Below, in pieces: positions 1 through 8,343 of a stretch of 64,000 nt of DNA. The stretch is from positions 186,001 through 250,000 of the forward strand of contig NZ_BMLX01000005.1 in the NCBI RefSeq assembly GCF_014645535.1, given 5' to 3'. The stretch comes from Silvimonas iriomotensis. GTDB taxonomy: Bacteria > Pseudomonadota > Gammaproteobacteria > Burkholderiales > Chitinibacteraceae. The notes beneath the pieces are model-generated. The model was not told the origin of the DNA and made no database searches. It was given only the letters and a program-made list of their open reading frames with translations. The position numbers and the translations under genes were made by a program. Numbering within the stretch: the first letter of the stretch is position 1; each line of letters starts with the position of its first letter.

Positions 1-1526
<1,526 letters not shown>

Positions 1527-1538
1527 TGGCTTTGCCTG

Positions 1539-1673
1539 TGAGGAGTGAGGCGGGAGCAGTGAGGTGAAGATCACTCAGCACCCGCCGCACCACTTTCATT
1601 CAAATTTTATTGGGAGAGAAAACACGAGCCGCAAGACGCAAGGTTTACACCTCGCGCCTAACGCCTCACGCCT
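1539..1673. repeat. Degenerate TGAGG/TGAGGCG short repeats between carA and carB
   Basis: The carA-carB gap carries a loose short-period motif at both ends. On the plus strand near 1541-1565 TGAGG recurs three times. At 1651-1673 the minus strand reads GCGTGAGGCGTTAGGCGCGA, beginning at the carA stop codon. The middle of the gap shows no gene and no clear terminator. These may be low-complexity intergenic repeats; no function can be assigned from the sequence. Confidence 0.35.
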
Positions 1674-2790
1674 TGCTCATAGACGCAATAAAGCGGTCGA
1701 ACAGGTACGCCACATCGTGCGGGCCCGGGCTGGCTTCAGGGTGACCCTGGAAGCTGAAGGCCGGACGGTCAGTCAGTGCGATACCCTGAACGGTGCCATC
1801 GAACAGCGAACGGTGCGTAATCCGCACATTGCCTGGCAGGCTGGATTCGTCCACCTGGAAGCCGTGGTTCTGGCTGGTGATCATCACGTGACCGGTATCC
1901 AGATCCTGCACCGGGTGGTTGGCGCCGTGGTGACCAAACTTCATCTTGCTGGTTTTGCCACCGGCAGCCAGACCCAGCAACTGATGACCCAGACAGATGC
2001 CAAACGTCGGAATGCGTTTTTCCAGGAACACCTGGATCGCCTCAATGGCGTAGTCACACGGTTCCGGATCGCCAGGGCCGTTGGAGAGGAACACACCATC
2101 CGGGTTCATGGCCAGCACATCGGCCGCCGGGGTTTGCGCCGGCACCACGGTCAGCTCGCAACCGCGTTCAGCCAGCATGCGCAGAATGTTGTGTTTCACG
2201 CCGAAGTCGTACGCCACAACCTTGAATTTCGGGTTGGACTGCACGGTGTAACCCACGCCCAGCTTCCACTCGGCGGTAGTCCACTCGTAGCGCTCGGCGG
2301 CGCTGACGACCTTGGCCAGATCCTGCCCGGCCATGGAGCCGAAGGATTTGGCCTTTTCAACGGCAGCGGCGGCATCAATGTTGTCGCCCGAGACGATACA
2401 GCCCGGCTGAGCACCCTTCTCACGCAGGATACGGGTCAGCTTGCGGGTGTCGATATCGGCAATGGCCACGACGTTGTGTTTGACGAGATACTCGCCAAGA
2501 CTCATCGACGCGCGGAAGTTGGAATGCAGCAGCGGCAGATCACGGATGATCAGACCGGCGGCGAAAACGCCACGGCTTTCGGCATCTTCCGGGTTCACAC
2601 CGTAATTGCCGATGTGCGGATAGGTCAGGGTAACAATCTGGCGGCAGTAAGACGGATCGGTCAGGATTTCCTGGTAACCGGTGATCGCGGTATTGAATAC
2701 CACCTCGCCAATGGTTTCACCATCAGCGCCGATGGAAGTACCGTGAAACAGGGTGCCGTCGGCAAGCGCAAGTAAAGCTGGTTTGGACAC
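1666..2790 (-). CDS. carA: Carbamoyl-phosphate synthase small (glutaminase) subunit
   Basis: CarA hydrolyses glutamine and channels ammonia to CarB. The protein is 374 residues, close to E. coli CarA (382). The N-terminal CPSase_sm_chain domain ([17 protein letters not shown], then [12 protein letters not shown]) is followed by a class I amidotransferase domain with the nucleophile motif [13 protein letters not shown] and the C-terminal [11 protein letters not shown] that supplies the catalytic His and Glu. I chose a GTG start at 2788-2790 ([12 protein letters not shown]) because AGGAG lies just upstream; the reading frame runs further upstream to 2883, but that extension is proline-rich and unlike the family. 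It is the promoter-proximal gene of carAB. The leader contains inverted repeats, described separately. Confidence 0.96.
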   Translation of the reverse strand: MSKPALLALADGTLFHGTSIGADGETIGEVVFNTAITGYQEILTDPSYCRQIVTLTYPHIGNYGVNPEDAESRGVFAAGLIIRDLPLLHSNFRASMSLGEYLVKHNVVAIADIDTRKLTRILREKGAQPGCIVSGDNIDAAAAVEKAKSFGSMAGQDLAKVVSAAERYEWTTAEWKLGVGYTVQSNPKFKVVAYDFGVKHNILRMLAERGCELTVVPAQTPAADVLAMNPDGVFLSNGPGDPEPCDYAIEAIQVFLEKRIPTFGICLGHQLLGLAAGGKTSKMKFGHHGANHPVQDLDTGHVMITSQNHGFQVDESSLPGNVRITHRSLFDGTVQGIALTDRPAFSFQGHPEASPGPHDVAYLFDRFIASMSKA

Positions 2791-2830
2791 TGGCGGCTCC
2801 TGGGCGTTGCGCCCGCAATTGAGGGGAATC

Positions 2831-2864
2831 GGTGCGGGGTTGAAAAAAGCCGCCGCACCCGGCC
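2831..2864 (-). promoter_or_regulatory. Possible structured leader upstream of carA
   Basis: Between the upstream hairpin and the carA start, the minus strand has a short GC stem (arms 2860-2863 and 2849-2852) running straight into six T (2843-2848). The loop of that stem, GGTGCGG (2853-2859), is complementary to CCGCACC at 2831-2837. The layout resembles a weak intrinsic terminator with a competing pairing, as in attenuators. The 4-bp stem is weak and the second arm lies beyond the T-run, so this is only a candidate. Confidence 0.22.
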
Positions 2865-2912
2865 AGTCAGGGGCGGGGTTCACGGGCTCTTTTCAGGCTC
2901 CCCGGACGTAGA

Positions 2913-2942
2913 AAAACGGGACAGGTTGCCCTGGCCCGTTTT
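2913..2942. terminator. Hairpin terminator between gpx and carA
   Basis: AAAACGGGACAGG at 2913-2925 pairs with CCTGGCCCGTTTT at 2930-2942 with one mismatch and a 4-base loop. T-runs on both strands make it potentially bidirectional. On the minus strand it lies about 150 bp after gpx and 122 bp before the carA start, so it most likely ends gpx transcription. It could alternatively sit in a carA leader. Confidence 0.65.
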
Positions 2943-3091
2943 CTGTACAAAATTTGACGGATTCTACCCTGGTTTGCTTTTTGCTTCAACAGATCAATGC
3001 GTTAGGCTGGGCCCCTCACCTTGCCCCCAGGTGCTATCACAATAGTGCTAAAGCCTTTACGATCAACGACATCCGCCCCAAACCGGTTGTG

Positions 3092-3574
3092 TTACAACAA
3101 TTTTTCAATATCTTTGATCAGTGCTTCCGGCGTGGTGGTTGGCGCGTAACGCCCCACCACATTGCCTTCGCGATCGACCAGGAACTTGGTGAAGTTCCAC
3201 TTGATGGCCTCAATCCCCAGCAAGCCGGTCTGCTCTGACTTGAGGAACTGATACAGCGGATGCGCGGCCGAGCCGTTGACGTCGATCTTGGCAAACAGCG
3301 GAAACCGGACGCCGAAACTGGTACTGCAGAACTCCTGGATTTCCGGTTCCGAACCGGGCTCTTGCGCGCCAAACTGGTTGCACGGAAAACCCAGTACCTC
3401 AAGGCCGCGATCAGCATAGCGCTGGTAAAGCGCCTGCAAGCCCTCATATTGAGGAGTGAACCCGCAACGACTGGCCACATTGACAACCAGCAGCACCTTG
3501 CCGCGATAGCGCTCCATGGCGATATCGTTGCCCAGGATGTCATTGACGTGAATTTCATAAAGACTGCGGGTCAT
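3092..3574 (-). CDS. gpx: Glutathione peroxidase family protein
   Basis: This 160-residue thiol peroxidase reduces hydrogen and organic peroxides; bacterial members often use thioredoxin rather than glutathione. The three signatures are in order: NVASRCGFT with the peroxidatic Cys37 (cysteine, not selenocysteine), LGFPCNQFG with Gln67, and WNFTKF with Trp126 and Asn127, giving the complete Cys-Gln-Trp-Asn tetrad. The Cys65 in PCNQF is conserved in the family, and there is a further Cys83 (EFCST). No signal peptide is visible, so it is cytosolic. GGAG lies upstream of the ATG. It stands alone between carA and DUF1841. The BtuE-like subfamily is likely, but the reductant cannot be read from sequence. 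Confidence 0.93.
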   Translation of the reverse strand: MTRSLYEIHVNDILGNDIAMERYRGKVLLVVNVASRCGFTPQYEGLQALYQRYADRGLEVLGFPCNQFGAQEPGSEPEIQEFCSTSFGVRFPLFAKIDVNGSAAHPLYQFLKSEQTGLLGIEAIKWNFTKFLVDREGNVVGRYAPTTTPEALIKDIEKLL

Positions 3575-3735
3575 GCTGGTTACTCCGTACTGTTTGCCGG
3601 AATTTGCTTTGCGCCTGTGCCCTGCCAGGCGACAATCCGGTCTGTCGCGACTGAAAAAACCTGCCTGCGTTGATGCGGCCGGTTTGCCCAGTCACTTGTT
3701 GTTGAAAACCTGAAACTGCAAAAGCCTGAATCCTG

Positions 3736-4179
3736 ATGCTGTTTAATCCCTCACGCGATGAAGCGCGCCACTTCCTGATCGAGTCCTGGCGTAAACACGG
3801 CAGCCACGGCAAAGTGCCGATGACCGATCTGGAAAAAATGACCGCCGCGGTGCTGATGCGCCACCCGGAATATCACCAGTTCCTGACCCCGGATTATCTG
3901 GATCAGGACTGGCCGGTGGAATACGGCGAAACCAATCCGTTCTTGCATGTGAGCATGCACCTGGCCATTGAAGAGCAGATCTCCATCGATCAACCCTTCG
4001 GCATTCGCGCGTTGTTTGGCGAGTTGTGCAAGGTGGCGGGCAACGAACACGATGCCCAGCACCTGATGATGGAAGGCCTGGGTGAAATGCTGTGGCAGGC
4101 ACAACGCTACGGCCTGCCGCCTGATCCGGCCATCTATCTGGATATATTGCGCAATAAGCTGCCGAAACAAGGCGGCTGA
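3736..4179 (+). CDS. DUF1841 family protein
   Basis: This 147-residue soluble protein has the family's characteristic opening MLFNPSRDEARHFL and the central PFLHVSMHLAIEEQ, with the conserved His residues of DUF1841. The family is common in beta- and gammaproteobacteria and has no established function. The conserved HMHLAIEEQ-like core and a second histidine/acid stretch (GNEHDAQHLMMEGLGE) could bind metal, but this is inference. It is transcribed on the plus strand and converges with the BepA-like gene 6 bp downstream. There is no strong ribosome-binding site; the ATG is chosen because it matches the family N terminus. Confidence 0.85.
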   Translation: MLFNPSRDEARHFLIESWRKHGSHGKVPMTDLEKMTAAVLMRHPEYHQFLTPDYLDQDWPVEYGETNPFLHVSMHLAIEEQISIDQPFGIRALFGELCKVAGNEHDAQHLMMEGLGEMLWQAQRYGLPPDPAIYLDILRNKLPKQGG

Positions 4180-4185
4180 CCGCAG

Positions 4186-5670
4186 TCACGGCGTTTTGAC
4201 GTCCTTCTGATCGCTCATCAGGCGCTGAAGTTCCTTCAGCCGCGCGTCAATCCCGGACAGTTGATAGAAATCGTCCCCGGGTTGGCGCTGGGCGATTTCC
4301 AGTTGCTGGATGGCGGCCGTGTACTCATGCAGCCGCGCATAGTACTCGCCCTGCGCCACATGCTGCAGTTGCAGCTTGCCCTGGGCGGTGTAGATCTGCG
4401 ATTGCCGCTGATAGAACGTCGCATCAGACGGGTACACCGCCGCGTATTGCTGCGCCAGCTTGAGCGCGTCGTCGTAACGTCGGGCCGCAATCAGCGTATC
4501 GACTTCGCCGTAAACCAGCGCCCGGCTGGACGGAAAACGCGCCTCGCCATCACGGAACAGTTTGAGCGCCTCATCAAAGTGCCCCTCTGCCAGCCGGATT
4601 GAACCCGCCAGATACGCCAGCGACGGGTGCGACGCTTCGTCGCCGTAGGCCTGGTTCGCCTTTTGCAGACTCTGCCATGCGCCCGCCAGATCACGTGCGG
4701 TGTACTGGGCCAGCGCCAGCCCGTACAGTTGCGCGCTCAGATTGCCATAGCGCTTGTCGGCCAGCGTGCCCCGATAACGCTGCACCAGGGCTTTGATGTC
4801 GGTCGACTGCAGCACAATGGCGCGTTCACGCATGAACAGATAGTCCGCCGAATCCGGAATCTGCTTGTATTGCACATTATTCAGCCGCTCTTCGGCATCG
4901 GCGATCCGCTTGTAGGTTACCGGGTGCGTACGCAAAAACTCTGGCGCATTGCCTTCCAGTAACCGATTGGCCTTTTGCAGACGCCCGAAGAAAATCGGCA
5001 TGGCGTACGGGTCAAAGCCGGAGGCAATCAGCGTCTGCATCCCGACCCGGTCTGCTTCTTGTTCATAGGCGTAGGTGAAATCCAGTTGCCGCTGGATCAC
5101 GTAACCCGAGGTCGCCGCCGCCGCGGCCATGCCAATATCGCCATTACCCCCATGGGCCGCCAGAATGGCCAGACCCATGGCGGCCAGCGTCAACCACGGC
5201 GCCATGCGCTGGGCATCAATCATGCGGGCCAGGTGGTGCTGGGTTACGTGGGAGATTTCATGCGCCATCACCGCCGCAAGTTCAGACTCGTGCTGCGTGG
5301 TGGCAATCAGGCCGCTATAGACGCCCACAAACCCGCCCGGCAGCGCAAACGCGTTGACCTCGCCGTCGCGGATGACAAAAAAGGTGAACGGAATTGCGGT
5401 GCCATTGGCCTGCACCAGGCGCCCGCCAAGCTGGTTGATATACGCCACCAGTTCCGGGTCCAGCAGCATGTCGCCGCTGCGCCGGATTTCCAGCATGGCC
5501 GATTCGCCCACCTGGTGCTCCTGGCTGGGCGTCATCCCCTGCCGGGAGTCCTCGCCCAGATTGGGCAGATCGGTGTTATCCGCGTGCGCCGGCAGCGCTA
5601 GCGCCGCACCCAGCCAAAGCGCCAGCATATACTTGCGAAAAGTGGGGCGATGCGGGCGTGTTGTGGTCAT
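4186..5670 (-). CDS. BepA-like periplasmic M48 metalloprotease with TPR domain
   Basis: This 494-residue protein resembles BepA (YfgC), a periplasmic chaperone/protease that supports or degrades outer-membrane proteins stalled at the BAM complex and LptD. A signal peptide (residues 1 to about 30, cut near ALPAHA) precedes the M48 domain. The zinc motif HEISH gives His137, Glu138 and His141, and EQEAD at 203-207 supplies the third ligand. Hydrophobic Ala/Gly-rich segments lie around residues 155-190. The C-terminal half (about 260-490) is helical and TPR-like (LAQYTARDLAGAWQSLQKAN, LYGEVDTLIAARRYDDALKL). Length and domain order match BepA (~487 aa). It converges with DUF1841. The exact substrate is inferred from the family. 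Confidence 0.88.
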   Translation of the reverse strand: MTTTRPHRPTFRKYMLALWLGAALALPAHADNTDLPNLGEDSRQGMTPSQEHQVGESAMLEIRRSGDMLLDPELVAYINQLGGRLVQANGTAIPFTFFVIRDGEVNAFALPGGFVGVYSGLIATTQHESELAAVMAHEISHVTQHHLARMIDAQRMAPWLTLAAMGLAILAAHGGNGDIGMAAAAATSGYVIQRQLDFTYAYEQEADRVGMQTLIASGFDPYAMPIFFGRLQKANRLLEGNAPEFLRTHPVTYKRIADAEERLNNVQYKQIPDSADYLFMRERAIVLQSTDIKALVQRYRGTLADKRYGNLSAQLYGLALAQYTARDLAGAWQSLQKANQAYGDEASHPSLAYLAGSIRLAEGHFDEALKLFRDGEARFPSSRALVYGEVDTLIAARRYDDALKLAQQYAAVYPSDATFYQRQSQIYTAQGKLQLQHVAQGEYYARLHEYTAAIQQLEIAQRQPGDDFYQLSGIDARLKELQRLMSDQKDVKTP

Positions 5671-5722
5671 GCAGACAAGGCTAGCAGGGCGCGCTGGCAG
5701 GCAAAAGCCGCTTTTTTACGGT

Positions 5723-6040
5723 TTATCCGGCAAAAGAAAAAGGTTCGCCGCCGTGCAAGGTAATGGCGTGGGCCAGATCGGCAAAAAACTCGCCTTCTTC
5801 ACGCGTGCTGCGCCACTGACCATCTTGCAGGCGATAGTGAAAACCGCCGTGGCGGGCCGCGATCCACAACTCCTGGTTGGCAGCGTGGCGGTTCACGATG
5901 ATCTTGCTGCCGTCTTCAAACTCCAGTTCCAGCACGTTGCCCTGACGGTGCGGGTCGATATCGGCGGCGGCATCGTCGCAGGCAGCTTCGATCCGATCCA
6001 GGATCGCATCGGACACATTCAGGAATTCGGTTTCAGTCAT
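5723..6040 (-). CDS. cyaY: Frataxin-like iron donor CyaY
   Basis: This 105-residue frataxin family protein binds ferrous iron and modulates the cysteine desulfurase IscS during Fe-S cluster assembly. The acidic first helix (MTETEFLNVSDAILDRIEAA, then CDDAAADIDP) is the iron-binding ridge. The beta-sheet core follows, with LELEFEDGSKIIVNRHA and QELWIAARHGGFHY, and ends in a typical helix (FFADLAHAITLHGG). The longer reading frame to 6148 is rejected because MTETEFL is the family N terminus and the extension overlaps the divergent lptM gene. The start lies 52 bp from the divergent lptM start, a classic arrangement in proteobacteria. No Fur or IscR site was recognised in that short gap. Confidence 0.95.
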   Translation of the reverse strand: MTETEFLNVSDAILDRIEAACDDAAADIDPHRQGNVLELEFEDGSKIIVNRHAANQELWIAARHGGFHYRLQDGQWRSTREEGEFFADLAHAITLHGGEPFSFAG

Positions 6041-6092
6041 GGCGTTCTTCGAGCGTGGTAATATCGCGATTTTGCCACCAAAGCTCCTTCTC

Positions 6093-6302
6093 ATGCGCGC
6101 ACTGTTAGCATGTCTTGCGCTGGTTTCCCTGGCCGCCTGCGGCTTCAAGGGTCCGCTCTACCTGCCCCCGGCCAAAAAACCGCAAAGCACGCCACGTGCT
6201 GTCACCGCCAGCAAACCTGCCAATGCCAGCGCAACCGCCAGCGCACCCCGTGCTGAGGACGCCAGCGATCCGGTCACGCTCGATAACCTGATCGACGAAT
6301 AA
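6093..6302 (+). CDS. lptM: LPS translocon maturation lipoprotein LptM (YifL/LppL)
   Basis: This 69-residue lipoprotein has a signal peptide ending in the lipobox LAAC and then the family signature GFKGPLYLPP right after the lipidated Cys. LptM (formerly YifL) assists LptD oxidative folding and assembly in the outer membrane. The rest is a low-complexity Ala/Ser/Pro/Lys linker with an acidic end (DPVTLDNLIDE). I chose the ATG at 6093 because the upstream extension lacks the charged n-region. It diverges from cyaY. In many relatives lysA and dapF follow directly; here the next gene is hpnC on the opposite strand, 6 bp after the stop, so the usual lysA link is lost. Confidence 0.9.
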   Translation: MRALLACLALVSLAACGFKGPLYLPPAKKPQSTPRAVTASKPANASATASAPRAEDASDPVTLDNLIDE

Positions 6303-6308
6303 ACCCGG

Positions 6309-7142
6309 TTATTTCTTGCGTAATGCGCGCCACATCAGGCGCGGCCAGTCGCCCGCGCCCAGCGTCGGGCGATGCGCAAACATGTCATGGCCGACCTGTT
6401 TGAGCTTTTCCAGAATGGCATCGCCGCCCAGCACGGTCAGGCGCAATTCCAGCCCTACCCGGCCAGGCAAGGTCACCGCCAGTGGCGCGCCACCCTTGAG
6501 CATGCGCTGGGTGCGATCAACCTGGAAGGCCATGAGCTGCCGCCAGTTGGCATCGACCTTGCCGGCGGCAATCTGCGACTCGGTCACGCAGAAGCGTTCC
6601 AGATCTGCCTGCGGGATATAAACCCGGTCTTTCTGCCAGTCCACCGCAACGTCTTGCCAGAAATTGATCAGCTGCAACGCCGTGCAGATGCCATCTGACT
6701 GCGCCAGATTGGTCGGTGTCGCCGCGCCAAAGATGTACAGCAAAATGCGCCCGACCGGGTTGGCCGAGTGCCGGCAGTACTGCACGACCTCGCCAAAATC
6801 GGCGTAGCGCGTCTTGACCACGTCTTGTTCAAACGCGGTCAGCAAATCCCCACACAATGACAAAGGCACGCCGTATTCACGCACCGTGACGGCCAGCGCC
6901 TGGTAACGCGCGGTCAACGGGGTCTGGCCTTGCTCAATGCGCGCCAGTTCTTCGCGGCAGGCCGCCAGCCCGGCAAGGCGCTCTGCCGGGGTCGCATCGC
7001 CTTCATCGGCAATGTCATCCGCGTGGCGGGCAAAGTGATAAATGCTCGCCACCGGCTTGCGAAAGCGCCTGGGCAACAGGATGGAGCCTACGGGGAAGTT
7101 TTCGTAGTGCTCGACGGACTGGTTTGGAGTTAAATCAAACAT
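6309..7142 (-). CDS. hpnC: Hydroxysqualene synthase HpnC
   Basis: This 277-residue squalene/phytoene-synthase-family enzyme has the HpnC hallmark SVEHYENFPVGSILLPR at the N terminus. In the HpnCDE route HpnD makes presqualene diphosphate from two farnesyl diphosphates, HpnC converts it to hydroxysqualene and HpnE reduces it to squalene for hopanoids. The first Asp-rich motif is DDIAD (42-46) and the second is in NFWQDVAVDWQKDRVYIP, with QDV and KDR placed as in the family. hpnD, hpnE and shc are not adjacent, unlike the common clustered arrangement. The FPP precursor enzymes Dxs and IspA are encoded 32-35 kb away in this window. A squalene/phytoene synthase of other specificity is possible, but the N terminus argues for HpnC. 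Confidence 0.85.
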   Translation of the reverse strand: MFDLTPNQSVEHYENFPVGSILLPRRFRKPVASIYHFARHADDIADEGDATPAERLAGLAACREELARIEQGQTPLTARYQALAVTVREYGVPLSLCGDLLTAFEQDVVKTRYADFGEVVQYCRHSANPVGRILLYIFGAATPTNLAQSDGICTALQLINFWQDVAVDWQKDRVYIPQADLERFCVTESQIAAGKVDANWRQLMAFQVDRTQRMLKGGAPLAVTLPGRVGLELRLTVLGGDAILEKLKQVGHDMFAHRPTLGAGDWPRLMWRALRKK

Positions 7143-7271
7143 AAACCTGCTTCAAGCTGACAAGTGACTAACGGTTCATGCAGCATACGGGCGGCATCAC
7201 ACGCCGCCATGTGCTACAACTTGGACGGTAACGCGTTCTTCCATCCGCCATACACCGCAAGGAGTATTCCA

Positions 7272-7631
7272 ATGAAAAAGTGGTTTGTCGCATTGCTTGG
7301 CATGTTTCTGATCATGGGCTCGGCATTGGCCGTGGTGAACATCAACACCGCCTCGCAGGACCAGTTGGAAAGCCTCTCCGGCATCGGCCCGTCCAAAGCT
7401 CAGGCCATCATCGACTATCGCACCAAGAACGGCCCGTTCAAGACCCCGGAAGATATCATGAAAGTGTCCGGGATCAAGGAAGGCACTTACAACAAGATCA
7501 AGGCTGACATCGCCGTGAGCGGTGCCACCACCCCGGGTGCAGCCCCTGTTGCGGCCAAGGCCCCGGCCGGCGCCAAGGCGCCGCCGACCCCGAAACCGAC
7601 CAAGCCAGCCAAGACCAAGGCATCGTCCTGA
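7272..7631 (+). CDS. ComEA-family helix-hairpin-helix protein, exported
   Basis: This 119-residue protein has a signal peptide (about 1-20, MKKWFVALLGMFLIMGSALA) and then a ComEA-type double helix-hairpin-helix domain at 22-82 (VNINTASQDQLESLSGIGP, ending in IKADIAV). A Pro/Ala/Lys-rich basic tail follows. Periplasmic ComEA proteins bind double-stranded DNA and ratchet it inward during natural transformation. AAGGAG at 7259-7264 sits 7 bases before the ATG. No other competence gene is adjacent, so the role is inferred from the domain. The basic tail could add DNA affinity. A strong hairpin terminator follows at 7651. Confidence 0.85.
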   Translation: MKKWFVALLGMFLIMGSALAVVNINTASQDQLESLSGIGPSKAQAIIDYRTKNGPFKTPEDIMKVSGIKEGTYNKIKADIAVSGATTPGAAPVAAKAPAGAKAPPTPKPTKPAKTKASS

Positions 7632-7650
7632 CCGGCGTCTGGCCACCTAC

Positions 7651-7681
7651 AAAAAAAGACCTGCAATGCAGGTCTTTTTTT
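7651..7681. terminator. Bidirectional terminator, comEA / response regulator
   Basis: Seven A, GACCTGCA, then TGCAGGTC and seven T form a perfect stem with T-runs on both strands. It lies between the converging comEA-like gene and the response-regulator gene. Confidence 0.9.
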
Positions 7682-7710
7682 ATGCGTAGTGCCTGGATCA
7701 GCATCGGCCC

Positions 7711-8343
7711 TTAGTGGGCAGAAGGCTCCTTGCCGCTGATGGCGCTCAACGGCACATCCTTGAGCAGCGCGGCCAGTTCTACCGCAGAGCGCACATGCAG
7801 CTTGGTGTAGATTCGCGCGCGGTGCACTTCGACGGTTTTGATACTGATCGCCAGCGCGTCGGCAATCTGCTTGTTCAGCTTGCCAGCCAGCAATTCGCGC
7901 AGCACTTCACGCTCACGCGGGGTCAGGGCATCAAGCTGGTCCGACAACGACTGCCGGGCTTCCCACTCACCGCGCAGGGCTTCGTCCTGTTCCAGATAAG
8001 CCTGGATCTTGCTGACCAGCACGCGGTTGTCGCACGGCTTTTCCAGGAAGTCGGTCGCGCCTTCCTTGACGGCAGCAACCGCCATGGCCACGTCACCGTG
8101 GCCGGTCAGGAAAATCACCGGCGGCAGGTATTCGGCCGTTTTGATCTTGTTGAACAACTCCAGACCACTCATGCCGGTCATGCGCACATCCAGCACCATG
8201 CAACTGAAATCGGCCGGGCCGGCTTCAGCCAGGAAGCTCTCGGCGGAATCAAATGCAATGGCAGGCCAGCTGCGGGTTTCAAACAGCAGGGTCAACGCAT
8301 CTCTTACGGCGATATCGTCGTCGATGATGGCAATCGGTCGCAT
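7711..8343 (-). CDS. FixJ/DctR-type response regulator with LuxR HTH
   Basis: This 210-residue regulator has an N-terminal receiver domain with Asp8-Asp9-Asp10, phosphoacceptor Asp52 (VLDVRM), Thr80 (FLTGHGD) and Lys102 (EKPCD). A LuxR-type helix-turn-helix follows at about 140-200 (LTPREREVLRELLAGKLNKQ, then KTVEVHRARIYTKL). The start ATG at 8341-8343 overlaps the kinase stop codon as TAATG, so the two genes are translationally coupled. The upstream in-frame extension (to 8394) lies within kinase sequence and is rejected. FixJ-group regulators activate micro-oxic or C4-dicarboxylate genes, but no target gene is adjacent, so the regulon is unknown. Confidence 0.9.
   Translation of the reverse strand: MRPIAIIDDDIAVRDALTLLFETRSWPAIAFDSAESFLAEAGPADFSCMVLDVRMTGMSGLELFNKIKTAEYLPPVIFLTGHGDVAMAVAAVKEGATDFLEKPCDNRVLVSKIQAYLEQDEALRGEWEARQSLSDQLDALTPREREVLRELLAGKLNKQIADALAISIKTVEVHRARIYTKLHVRSAVELAALLKDVPLSAISGKEPSAH

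Noticed and set aside
5723-6148. Longer cyaY start at 6148
   Set aside because: The extension overlaps the lptM start and has no frataxin similarity; MTETEFL is the family N terminus.
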